In this document: positions 1-5,815 of the stretch, piece after piece
Numbering within the stretch: the stretch's first letter is position 1
How the letters are laid out: each line of letters opens with the position of its first letter
Source of the DNA: Acidobacteriota bacterium
GTDB taxonomy: Bacteria > Acidobacteriota > Terriglobia > UBA7540
Direction of reading: 5' to 3'
NCBI GenBank assembly: GCA_021827245.1
Contig: JAKAWN010000248.1
Location: forward strand, 1 to 9,970
DNA: 9,970 nt
Program-made: the position numbers and the translations under genes
Notes under the pieces: model-generated
Seen by the model: only the letters and a program-made list of their open reading frames with translations
Database searches by the model: none
Told to the model about the DNA's origin: nothing

Positions 1-1
1 A

Positions 2-61
2 AAAGAGCGCTTGCGTTCACTTCAAGAGGTCCCCCATTTCGGATTAGGAGGCCTTCAATGA
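2..61 (+). CDS. C-terminal tail of an upstream gene, probably the first RIT recombinase (partial)
   Basis: The reading frame beginning at base 2 is open for 19 codons and ends with a TGA at 59-61. This stop overlaps the ATG at 58 as ATGA, the standard arrangement for translational coupling. The visible tail (KERLRSLQEV, then PHFGLGGLQ) is too short to assign a family. Its position before two tyrosine recombinases suggests the first gene of a recombinase trio. The frame of the 58-1002 gene is also open to the window edge, so the upstream frame is favoured only by the ATGA junction and the Shine-Dalgarno sequence before base 58. Confidence 0.4.
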   Translation, partial: KERLRSLQEVPHFGLGGLQ

Positions 62-1002
62 AACTCGCTCCCGCCATCGAAGAGTTCATCCAATACAAAC
101 GGGCTCTGGGTAATTTGTACATCGGGCCAGCTAATGTCCTGAAGGCATTTCTCCGGAAGACGGGAAACCTCGAAATGGACGCTCTCACGAATGGACATTG
201 CGAGGCATTCCTGCCGGTCAAAGGTGGTGAAGTTACAAACTTTTGGTTCAAGAAGTACCAGGCGCTCGACTGTCTTTTCCGTTTTGCAACCAGCCGAGGT
301 TACATGAAGCATCGAATACTGCCGACCTCGATGCCCGATCGACCGCCGCGCTTCATCCCCTACATCTATTCGACCGAAGATATCCGCCGCTTGTTGGGAG
401 TACCTGACTCGCATTACCCGCGAACATGTCCGTTGTCGCCGGACACCATGCGTACTTTCATCCTCGTGCTTTACGGGACCGGACTGAGATTGGGAGAGGT
501 GAGCCGTCTGACGCATGCCGACGCCGATCTCAGAAAGGCAACCCTTCTGATTCGGGAAACGAAGTTCGGAAAGTCGCGACTAGTTCCGATCGGAAAGGAT
601 CTTGTCAGCATCCTCAGACTCTACCGAATGCGCCATCGTCCGGGTGTAGGATACCAACGCCCACCGACACTCCTCGCCACCAAGATAGGGATGATGATCC
701 GAAACGATCATGCCGACCACCAATTCGAATGGCTGAGAAAGGAGGCCGGGGTCCTGCGATTTGACAGTGCCCGCTATCAACCGAGGCTGCATGATTTTCG
801 CCACACATTTGCCGTGACCCGTCTGTTGACCTGGTATCGCCAGGGAAAAGACGTACGGAGAATGCTCCCTTTGTTGTCCACCTATCTCGGACACTGCGGC
901 GTGGAGGAAACGTCCACGTACCTCCAGATGACACGGGAACTGCTCCAGGAAGCCAACCGCTGCTTTGAGCGCTATGCCTTCACGGAGGTGCGCAATGGCT
1001 GA
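58..1002 (+). CDS. Tyrosine recombinase / site-specific integrase (second gene of a RIT-like trio)
   Basis: This 314-residue protein is a phage-integrase-family tyrosine recombinase, which breaks and rejoins DNA through a 3'-phosphotyrosine link. The N-terminal part (about residues 1-95) corresponds to the core-binding region. The catalytic domain shows the full set of residues: Arg144 in GTGLRLGE, a lysine of the beta-hairpin (KFGKSR, about 169-172), His245 and Arg248 in LHDFRHTF, His279 in YLGH and the nucleophile Tyr288 in TSTYLQM. The His279-Tyr288 spacing is normal for the family, so the enzyme looks intact. The ATG at 58 is supported by TAGGAGG at 45-51 and by the ATGA overlap with the upstream frame. 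The 3' end overlaps the next recombinase by 8 nt. It probably acts together with its partners in excision or integration of the element. Confidence 0.9.
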   Translation: MKLAPAIEEFIQYKRALGNLYIGPANVLKAFLRKTGNLEMDALTNGHCEAFLPVKGGEVTNFWFKKYQALDCLFRFATSRGYMKHRILPTSMPDRPPRFIPYIYSTEDIRRLLGVPDSHYPRTCPLSPDTMRTFILVLYGTGLRLGEVSRLTHADADLRKATLLIRETKFGKSRLVPIGKDLVSILRLYRMRHRPGVGYQRPPTLLATKIGMMIRNDHADHQFEWLRKEAGVLRFDSARYQPRLHDFRHTFAVTRLLTWYRQGKDVRRMLPLLSTYLGHCGVEETSTYLQMTRELLQEANRCFERYAFTEVRNG

Positions 1003-2002
1003 CCATGCGTCCGTTGGCTTTTGGGTTCGACGCTTTCTATCTGACCATCTGGTTCATGAACGTGGCGTATCACGAAACACACAGCAGAGCTATCGCGATA
1101 CTTTCTGTCTGTTCCTGCCGTTCGTCGCCGGGCAGCGCAAAACAGACGTCGATAAGCTCGTGATCGACGACCTTTCGCCCAATATCGTTTTGGAGTTTCT
1201 CTCGCACTTGGAACAGGCTCGAAGTTGTACCGTTGCCACCAGAAATCAAAGGCTTGCCGCGCTCCATGCTTTCGCTCGGTATACAGGGAACTCCAGCCCC
1301 GAGCATGCGGAATGGTGCGCAGAGATTCGCAACGTTCCATTCAAAAGAGGGTGGAGAACCCCAGTTACCTATCTGGAAAAAGAGGAAATCGACGCGCTTC
1401 TTCAGGCGCCGGATCGTAGGAGTAAACTTGGCCAACGTGATTACGCCCTGCTATTGTTTCTCTATAACTCGGGGGCTCGAGCCAGTGAAGCGGTTCGAGT
1501 TGCGATCGAAGATCTGACTTGGGACTCAACAGGAACCGGTTCTGTGAAGATTCATGGCAAAGGCCGGAAAGTTCGGTTTTGTCCGCTCTGGAAAAAGACA
1601 ATGGCTGAACTGCATAGTCTCATCCAAGGAGGAGAACCTGGCAGGCCATTGTTCCTCAACCGATATGGCGACGCCATGACGCGCTTTGGGGTTCATGAGC
1701 TTGTGGCGCGTTATGCGGAAGTTGCGGCGGAAAAGATCCCATCCCTAAAAGCCAAGCGCATTAGTCCACATGTGGTTCGCCACACGACCGCAACTCACCT
1801 GCTTCGCGCCGGTGTGGATCTCAACACGATCAGGGCGTGGCTGGGCCATGTTTCACTGGATACAACGAATATCTATGCGGAGACAGACCTGGCAATGAAA
1901 GCGAAGGCTCTGGCTGCCTGCAATCCGGGAGGCGGGCATCGGAGAAGCAAGAAAAAGTGGCGAGATAATCCTAACCTAATGGAGTTCTTGCGCAAGCTCT
2001 GA
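995..2002 (+). CDS. Tyrosine recombinase, XerC/D-like (last gene of a RIT-like trio)
   Basis: This 335-residue protein has an N-terminal SAM-like core-binding domain (about residues 5-105, with the typical VSRNTQQSYRDT segment). The C-terminal catalytic domain carries Arg162 in NSGARASE, Lys189 in HGKGRK, His259 and Arg262 in SPHVVRHT, His285 in WLGH and Tyr294 in TNIYAET. All expected catalytic residues are present. I chose the ATG at 995 over the TTG at 965 because CGGAGG lies just upstream (983-988) and the 8-nt overlap with the preceding gene fits coupled translation. The C-terminus is lysine/arginine-rich (RRSKKKWR). It differs clearly from the upstream recombinase, as expected for distinct members of a recombinase trio rather than a tandem duplication. 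Transcription probably ends at the terminator 33 bases downstream. Confidence 0.92.
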   Translation: MADHASVGFWVRRFLSDHLVHERGVSRNTQQSYRDTFCLFLPFVAGQRKTDVDKLVIDDLSPNIVLEFLSHLEQARSCTVATRNQRLAALHAFARYTGNSSPEHAEWCAEIRNVPFKRGWRTPVTYLEKEEIDALLQAPDRRSKLGQRDYALLLFLYNSGARASEAVRVAIEDLTWDSTGTGSVKIHGKGRKVRFCPLWKKTMAELHSLIQGGEPGRPLFLNRYGDAMTRFGVHELVARYAEVAAEKIPSLKAKRISPHVVRHTTATHLLRAGVDLNTIRAWLGHVSLDTTNIYAETDLAMKAKALAACNPGGGHRRSKKKWRDNPNLMEFLRKL

Positions 2003-2034
2003 GCCATCCGGCTTCTGCAGCTCTCGTCGATTCT

Positions 2035-2069
2035 AAGGGGGCGCCATCGCTCAACGCCCCCTTTGTTTT
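2035..2069 (+). terminator. Rho-independent terminator after the recombinase genes
   Basis: A perfect 9-bp stem, AAGGGGGCG (2035-2043) with CGCCCCCTT (2055-2063), encloses an 11-nt loop and is followed by TTTGTTTTA, a classic T-rich tail. It sits 32 bp after the stop of the last recombinase and would insulate that operon from the element to the right. Confidence 0.85.
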
Positions 2070-2071
2070 AT

Positions 2072-2180
2072 GTAGCGGACCTGAAAAACAACACATTTCA
2101 AATGAGGTGCTTCGTGGACCATCACAACATAACCGATATCCCAACATATTTGCGCATGTACTAAACCGCTACGCGGTAGC
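2072..2180. repeat. Short inverted GTAGC/GCTAC motifs between the two elements
   Basis: GTAGCGG at 2072-2078 is matched in inverted orientation by CCGCTAC at 2166-2172. The latter is part of a tight dyad, GCTAC-GCG-GTAGC (2168-2180). A separate 11-bp palindrome, CATTTCAAATG, lies at 2094-2104. Nothing here is coding. These could be recombinase core sites or element-end motifs, but they are short enough to arise by chance. Confidence 0.3.
2157..2169 (+). repeat. Left copy of a 13-bp perfect inverted repeat
   Basis: TGTACTAAACCGC reads here and in reverse complement at 4695-4707. Outside the 13 bp the match stops at once on the outer side. On the inner side both copies are followed by a TACG tetranucleotide at different spacing. 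Confidence 0.6.
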
Positions 2181-2257
2181 TGAAACCGAACCCTCTGCCG
2201 GGAGGCGGCGGATCCGCGTGAGCCTACAGCGTCGCCTGGCAATCATTCCTTTCTGAT

Positions 2258-2313
2258 CTCCTTTGCGAAAGCATGGAAACGCTGCTTGCAGCACATTCCA
2301 TTTCGCAAAGGAG
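2258..2313 (+). promoter_or_regulatory. Hairpin that sequesters the recombinase ribosome-binding site
   Basis: CTCCTTTGCGAAA (2258-2270) and TTTCGCAAAGGAG (2301-2313) form a perfect 13-bp stem. The 30-nt interval contains a second pairing (ATGGAA at 2273 with TTCCAT at 2296) and an apical GCTGC-TT-GCAGC (2281-2292), so the whole region can fold into one long rod. The AAGGAG in the 3' arm (2308-2313) is the Shine-Dalgarno sequence of the ATG at 2320. In a transcript that contains both arms the ribosome site would be hidden. Some insertion sequences use this principle to prevent expression from outside promoters. That function is inferred here, while the pairing itself is visible. Confidence 0.65.
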
Positions 2314-2319
2314 CTTTCC

Positions 2320-3200
2320 ATGACACCTCTTCGTCAACGTATGGTCGAAGACATGCAGGTGCGCAATTTCTCTCCGCACACGCAATCCACTTATGTTCTG
2401 CAGGTCTCTCTGTTCGCTCGGCATTTTAGCAAACCGCCGGACCAACTGGGGCCGGAGGAGATTCGTTCCTACCAGGTATACCTGACCAACGAAAAGAAGC
2501 TGGCTCCCGCTTCCATTCTCATCGCGGTGTCCGCCCTGCGTTTCCTCTATAAAGTCACGCTTCACCAGGATTGGAGCGTGGAAGACATCATCCCTGCACC
2601 CAAGAAACCTCAGAAGCTGCCCATCGTTCTCAGCCCGGAAGAGATCCTGCACTTTCTCAGTTGCGTGACCAGCCCCAAGCACCGCACTATCCTGACGACT
2701 TGTTACGCCGCCGGGTTGCGCATCTCCGAGGCCGTCCGTCTGAAACCCCCGGAGATTGATAGTCAGCGCATGATCATCCGCGTCGACCAGGGCAAAGGCC
2801 AGAAAGATCGCTATGTCATGCTCTCCCCAAAGCTGCTGGAAATCCTCCGCGACTGGTGGCGCCTCGAAAAACCCAAGCCGTGGCTGTTCCCGGGTCACAT
2901 CCCTGGCCGTCACATCACCACGGGCGCCGTGCAGGATGCGTGCCAGGAGCGCATCAAGCTTCTGGCCTCTCCAAGCCCATCACCCCGCACTCCATGAGGC
3001 ACGCGTTTTCGGTCCATCTCCTCGAGCGCGGAACTGACGTGCGGACGATCCAACTGCTGCTCGGCCATCGCAGCCTGGCCACGACGGCCCGTTATCTTCG
3101 CATCGCTACTAACAAGGTCTGCTCCACGACCAGTCCCTTCGATTTGCTCCCGCAACCGGTGGCCCCTGAACCAAAGCCCGCTGCGCCTCAGTATTTCTGA
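2320..3200 (+). pseudogene. Frameshifted tyrosine recombinase of the IS91-group element
   Basis: The first frame starts at ATG 2320 (AAGGAG at 2308-2313, 6-nt spacing) and encodes the N-terminal SAM-like domain, catalytic Arg134 in YAAGLRISE and Lys159 in GKGQKD. It then ends early at 2995-2997 after 225 residues. The missing catalytic part continues in the -1 frame: HSMRHAF (the HxxR motif), LLLGH, the nucleophile in TARYLRI, and a proline-rich tail ending at the TGA at 3198-3200. The switch point is near 2959-2961 (AAGCTTCTGG). Adding one base there restores a protein of about 293 residues, a normal length for this family. The frame-1 product therefore lacks the second Arg, the His and the Tyr and cannot catalyse recombination. 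I found no slippery heptamer at the junction, so a one-base deletion or a sequencing error is more likely than programmed frameshifting. An internal TTG at 2263 is inside the hairpin and is not the start. Confidence 0.85.
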
Positions 3201-3212
3201 GCCGGCGGGCTC

Positions 3213-4415
3213 GTGGAGCGTCCGAAGCTCGAAGTGGCAGATGTCTTCCGCCGCTACGGTTCGGCTTACCGGCAGCAGCACGCAGGATCGCTCTCACACG
3301 GACAGCGGCGCGTGATGGGCGCCATCGAACTCTGCCGGACCGCCGCCCTGGGCGGCCACCTGGAACAGTGTGACGCCTGCGGCCACCAGCGCCCCACCTA
3401 TAATAGCTGCCGCGATCGTCACTGTCCCAAGTGCCAATCCTTGGCTCGCGCCCAGTGGCTCGAAGACCGGCAGGCCGAATTGCTTCCCGTCGAGTATTTC
3501 CACGTCGTCTTCACCGTGCCGGAAGAAATTACCGCCATTGCCTATCAGAACAAACAGGTGGTTTACGGCATTCTCTTCCGTGCGACGGCCGAGACCTTAC
3601 GCACTATCGCCGCTGATCCCAAACATCTGGGTGCAGAAATCGGCTTTCTCGCCGTGCTTCACACCTGGGGACAAAACTTGCTTCATCATCCCCATCTCCA
3701 CTGTGTAGTGCCGGGCGGTGGCCTCAGTCCGGATGGTAAGCGTTGGATCGCCTGCCGCCCAGGCTTCTTCCTGCCCGTGCGCGTGCTGTCGCGTTTGTTC
3801 CGACGTCTGTTTCTCGAACACTTGCAAGTCGCCTTTGACACTGGCAAGCTCCAGTTCTTCTCTTCGCTGGAGCGGCTCCGCGACCCCAAAGCCTTTGTCG
3901 CCTACCTGTCCAGGCTCCGCCAAACTGAGTGGGTGGTTTACGCCAAACCGCCGTTCGGCGGCCCCGAGCAGGTTCTCAACTATCTGGGCCGCTATACCCA
4001 TCGCGTCGCCATTTCCAATAACCGCTTGCTCGATATCGACCACGGCAGGATCAGCTTTCGCTGGAAAGATTATCGTGACCACGATCGGCAGAAGATCATG
4101 ACGCTAGGGGCCGACGAATTCATTCGCCGCTTCCTGCTCCATGTCCTGCCGGCCGGCTTTCAGCGCATCCGCCACTACGGCTTTCTCGGTCACCGCTATC
4201 GCCAAGCCAAACTTGCTCTCTGTCGCCAGGTGCTGGGCGTAGTGTTGACTTTTGCCGCCACCGTCCCGCGACAAGGCAAACCCGACTACCGCGATCTCTA
4301 CGAAAAGCTGACCGGGAAGTCGCTGCGGGAATGTCCGGTCTGCCACCGGGGGCAGATGGTCGCGATAGCTGTCTTGGCCGCCTCCGATCGGGCACCGCCC
4401 TTCATCCCTGCATGA
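3213..4415 (+). CDS. tnp: IS91-family transposase (Y2, HUH-type rolling-circle transposase)
   Basis: This 400-residue protein nicks one DNA strand through paired tyrosines and moves the element by rolling-circle, single-strand transposition. An N-terminal zinc-binding region has CDACG (Cys53, Cys56) and CPKC (Cys71, Cys74) with extra Cys66 and His70. The metal-binding HUH motif is His161-Leu-His163 in HPHLHCVVPGGG. The catalytic pair is Tyr257 and Tyr261 in NYLGRYTHR, the YxxxY spacing of the IS91 group. A second Cys pair (Cys374, Cys377 in CPVCH) lies near the C-terminus. The length is typical for the family and no disruption is seen. The GTG at 3213 begins just after the recombinase stop. 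It has only a weak purine-rich site, so translation may depend on ribosomes coming from the upstream gene, which the frameshift would affect. Confidence 0.93.
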   Translation: MERPKLEVADVFRRYGSAYRQQHAGSLSHGQRRVMGAIELCRTAALGGHLEQCDACGHQRPTYNSCRDRHCPKCQSLARAQWLEDRQAELLPVEYFHVVFTVPEEITAIAYQNKQVVYGILFRATAETLRTIAADPKHLGAEIGFLAVLHTWGQNLLHHPHLHCVVPGGGLSPDGKRWIACRPGFFLPVRVLSRLFRRLFLEHLQVAFDTGKLQFFSSLERLRDPKAFVAYLSRLRQTEWVVYAKPPFGGPEQVLNYLGRYTHRVAISNNRLLDIDHGRISFRWKDYRDHDRQKIMTLGADEFIRRFLLHVLPAGFQRIRHYGFLGHRYRQAKLALCRQVLGVVLTFAATVPRQGKPDYRDLYEKLTGKSLRECPVCHRGQMVAIAVLAASDRAPPFIPA

Positions 4416-4694
4416 GAAGACTGACGCCCAATCCGCTCCGTCCTCCCTCTGCTTGCTCCTCCCAAGCGAACGGTGAAGTCATGTCGGTGAAAGAAAAAAC
4501 GGCGAAGATGTTCCCCGCGCCGGGTGGACTCCCGCCTCTTACGCTGTCCCTTTCCAGCAACTTCGACCTCATGATCCAAAAAGATCAGCACCCAGCGAGG
4601 CACACCGCGCTCTTCCTCCCACATTCCCCCCGGCAGGCAAGGCTTCTCATCATCCGCCTCGCCGATTCAATCCCCATAGCGCCCTCGTAGGCCC
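4416..4694. other. Non-coding 3' region of the IS91-group element
   Basis: Between the transposase stop and the right inverted repeat no gene can be supported. One frame stays open to 4690 but has no start with a ribosome site of its own, no motif and biased residue use, so I treat it as non-coding. In IS91-family elements the region after the transposase contains the rolling-circle origin (oriIS). I infer that function here from position only. Confidence 0.4.
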
Positions 4695-4707
4695 GCGGTT
4701 TAGTACA
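4695..4707 (-). repeat. Right copy of the 13-bp perfect inverted repeat
   Basis: GCGGTTTAGTACA is the exact reverse complement of 2157-2169. It overlaps a small dyad, TTAGT-ACA-ACTAA (4700-4712), which could form a short hairpin at the end of the element, as seen near IS91-type origins. Confidence 0.6.
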
Positions 4708-4712
4708 ACTAA

Positions 4713-4787
4713 TTTTTAGCTCACTGGGCGCAACGAGCATCGACAGATCGTTTCAACTTCCTCTCTGTGCGCCCGCTGAGCTAAAAA
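4713..4787. repeat. 75-bp imperfect palindrome with 20-bp arms
   Basis: The left arm (4713-4732, TTTTTAGCTCA then CTGGGCGCA) pairs with the right arm (4768-4787, TGCGCCCGC then TGAGCTAAAAA) with only two mismatches out of 20, around a 35-nt spacer. The outer bases run TTTTT...AAAAA, the reverse of what an intrinsic terminator needs, so it is not a terminator on either strand. It begins directly after the small hairpin at the right end of the IS91-group element. It could be a remnant of a small non-autonomous element, the rolling-circle origin or target hairpin of the neighbouring element, or a recombinase site. No flanking duplication was found. Confidence 0.6.
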
Positions 4788-5023
4788 TCCTCTGCAATAG
4801 CTATTAATGTCGATAGGCGGTTCCATGTGAAAGGGCATCTCCTGCTTTGATTGAAAGGGGAAAGAGTCGGTGGGAACTTGTTACCTGAACTGCATCGCAA
4901 CGACCGTCTGCAAAACTGAGGCCAACGACAACGGCCGCTCCGCAGCACTGCAGGGTCCTTGATAGAACTGCTTAGTCCAGCCCGCGCGCTCTCGCCGAGT
5001 TGAAAATCGCAACCTGACGAAGA
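4788..5023. other. Intergenic stretch with no recognisable feature
   Basis: I see no gene, RNA, strong promoter or clear repeat in this segment between the palindrome and the stop codon of the minus-strand gene. No intrinsic terminator for that gene is evident here either. Confidence 0.5.
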
Positions 5024-5713
5024 TCACGCGGCGCTCAAAGATCGTGTGCGCTCCGGGTCAAGGAAGCCCGCTATTGCCGGCCATCGGATCGGGCCGTTTG
5101 CCACTGGAAAGTTGATCGCGCCACGACGCAGCCCACGTGAGATCCAGTTCAGGAATCTTGCTTTTGTGCCCGTGATCAGTACCGGCGAGCATCCCAATCC
5201 GGTCAACGGACGGATAGCCCTGCGCCGCTTCAACTCAGTCATAAACCAATCTGCCCACTCAGGCACGACGGGCAACCCGAAGCGCTCTGACAAGCGGTAG
5301 AGGACGAAGACCGGATCTTTGTCCGAGAGGATGGTGCGGTTGTTCTCGGTGGCCGCGCCCAGGCGCGTTTGAGCAAGCTCAGAGGAGACGGCCACCAGGT
5401 GTCGCACCGGGCGCTTCCGGTCGGCAATGCTCAGGCTCCCGCGATGGCACTCCGCCTTGTCTCCCAGACTGGATTCCAGGCTTTGGAGGCCGGGTCCCTC
5501 CACCCTGAATGATTGGTTCTGGTGCACCGCTGCCCACACGGCGGCGACGTCGGAATCTCCGCCCAGAACAGACAGCAGATGCAACTTTCCGTTCCGCCCA
5601 TCCTGGTCAACCTCAGCGATACAGCGGTCAAGACGCAGCCGAACCCGCACCGTGGTGTCTTTCATTGCCCGGGTGAACTCAAGCCACCCGAAGCGCTCAT
5701 GCGCGTTCTTCAT
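5024..5713 (-). CDS. Protein of unknown function, 229 residues
   Basis: I do not recognise this family. The protein is soluble in appearance, with no signal peptide, no transmembrane segment and no metal or nucleotide-binding motif that I can identify. It is arginine-rich in several places (VRVRLRLDR, ELKRRRAIR, ISRGLRRGA), which might suit nucleic-acid contact, but that is speculation. The reading frame is supported by a strong Shine-Dalgarno sequence, GAGGAGG, about 7 bases before the ATG whose first base is at 5713, and by an uninterrupted length of 690 bases. The start codon lies only about 28 bases from the inferred Tn7-like end at 5741. The gene may therefore have lost its native promoter by insertion, or it may be read from a promoter in the transposon end. 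It is in the same orientation as the XRE gene, 102 bases away, so co-transcription through the end repeats is also possible. Confidence 0.7.
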   Translation of the reverse strand: MKNAHERFGWLEFTRAMKDTTVRVRLRLDRCIAEVDQDGRNGKLHLLSVLGGDSDVAAVWAAVHQNQSFRVEGPGLQSLESSLGDKAECHRGSLSIADRKRPVRHLVAVSSELAQTRLGAATENNRTILSDKDPVFVLYRLSERFGLPVVPEWADWFMTELKRRRAIRPLTGLGCSPVLITGTKARFLNWISRGLRRGAINFPVANGPIRWPAIAGFLDPERTRSLSAA

Positions 5714-5740
5714 CTCTCACCTCCTCGAGACGGAATTTCC

Positions 5741-5815
5741 TGTGTAGGTTGTCAGAATTCGTGAAAATCTATGTCAGAGTTCTTGAAAATTCGTGTCAGG
5801 ATTAGTGAAAACATC
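5741..5815. repeat. Transposon end: three tandem 22-bp TnsB-type binding sites
   Basis: Three contiguous repeats start at exactly 22-base intervals: 5750, 5772 and 5794. Each begins with TGTCAG, continues with a purine-rich TT-containing segment and has TGAAAA (GTGAAAAT, TTGAAAAT, GTGAAAAC) at positions 13-18. Tn7-family ends are built of about 22-bp TnsB sites, so these are probably the transposase-binding sites of the element to the right. A TGTGTAGG at 5741 precedes the first site and resembles the roughly 8-bp tip between TnsB sites and the terminus in Tn7. The exact terminus could instead be the TGT at 5743 or the TGTCA at 5750, as in Tn5090/Tn402-like ends. The array ends exactly at the stop codon of the XRE gene. 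Confidence 0.8.

Larger units (their letters stand above)
1..2070 (+). mobile_element. 3' part of a RIT-like (recombinase-in-trio) element
   Basis: Two tyrosine recombinase genes lie head to tail with an 8-nt overlap. They are preceded by the end of a third reading frame that overlaps the first start codon. Three adjacent, overlapping and divergent tyrosine recombinase genes define RIT elements, so I infer that the window opens inside one and that the truncated upstream frame is its first recombinase. The unit closes with an intrinsic terminator. Neither element boundary can be fixed, because the left end is outside the window and no target duplication is visible on the right. An integron-like or genomic-island integrase pair is the alternative. 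Confidence 0.6.
2157..4707 (+). mobile_element. IS91-group insertion element with accessory tyrosine recombinase
   Basis: The segment holds a tyrosine recombinase gene followed 12 bases later by a Y2 HUH transposase. This two-gene layout is known from part of the IS91 family. The limits given are those of a perfect 13-bp inverted repeat (TGTACTAAACCGC at 2157-2169; its complement at 4695-4707) that brackets the two genes. Classical IS91 elements transpose by a rolling-circle mechanism and have no or only very short terminal repeats, so the true ends may differ by some tens of bases. The recombinase is frameshifted and the transposase appears intact. No flanking duplication was found, as expected for this family. 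Confidence 0.6.

Noticed and set aside
2263..2319. Extended recombinase start at TTG 2263
   Set aside because: The additional 19 residues are encoded by the hairpin itself. The ATG at 2320 has a well-spaced Shine-Dalgarno sequence.
2940..2970. Programmed -1 frameshift in the IS91-group recombinase
   Set aside because: No slippery heptamer lies at the point where conserved sequence changes frame. Conserved sequence continues in the first frame up to about 2958, so a simple indel explains it better.
4331..4690. Open frame overlapping the end of the IS91-group transposase gene
   Set aside because: It starts inside the transposase gene without a ribosome site of its own, has no recognisable motif, and its downstream part is compositionally odd. 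It is treated as non-coding element sequence.
4713..4787. Intrinsic terminator for the IS91-group transposase or for the minus-strand gene
   Set aside because: The stem is bounded by T-runs on its 5' side and A-runs on its 3' side on both strands, the opposite of a terminator.
4695..4800. Integron attC-like site
   Set aside because: Paired inverted arms are present, but the RYYYAAC and GTTRRRY core sites are not arranged as an attC site requires, and no integron integrase is present. The recombinases here lack any visible IntI-specific insert.
5741..5815. CRISPR array or plasmid iterons
   Set aside because: The units are contiguous with no unique spacers, which excludes CRISPR. There is no replication initiator nearby, while a TnsB gene that needs such sites is present.
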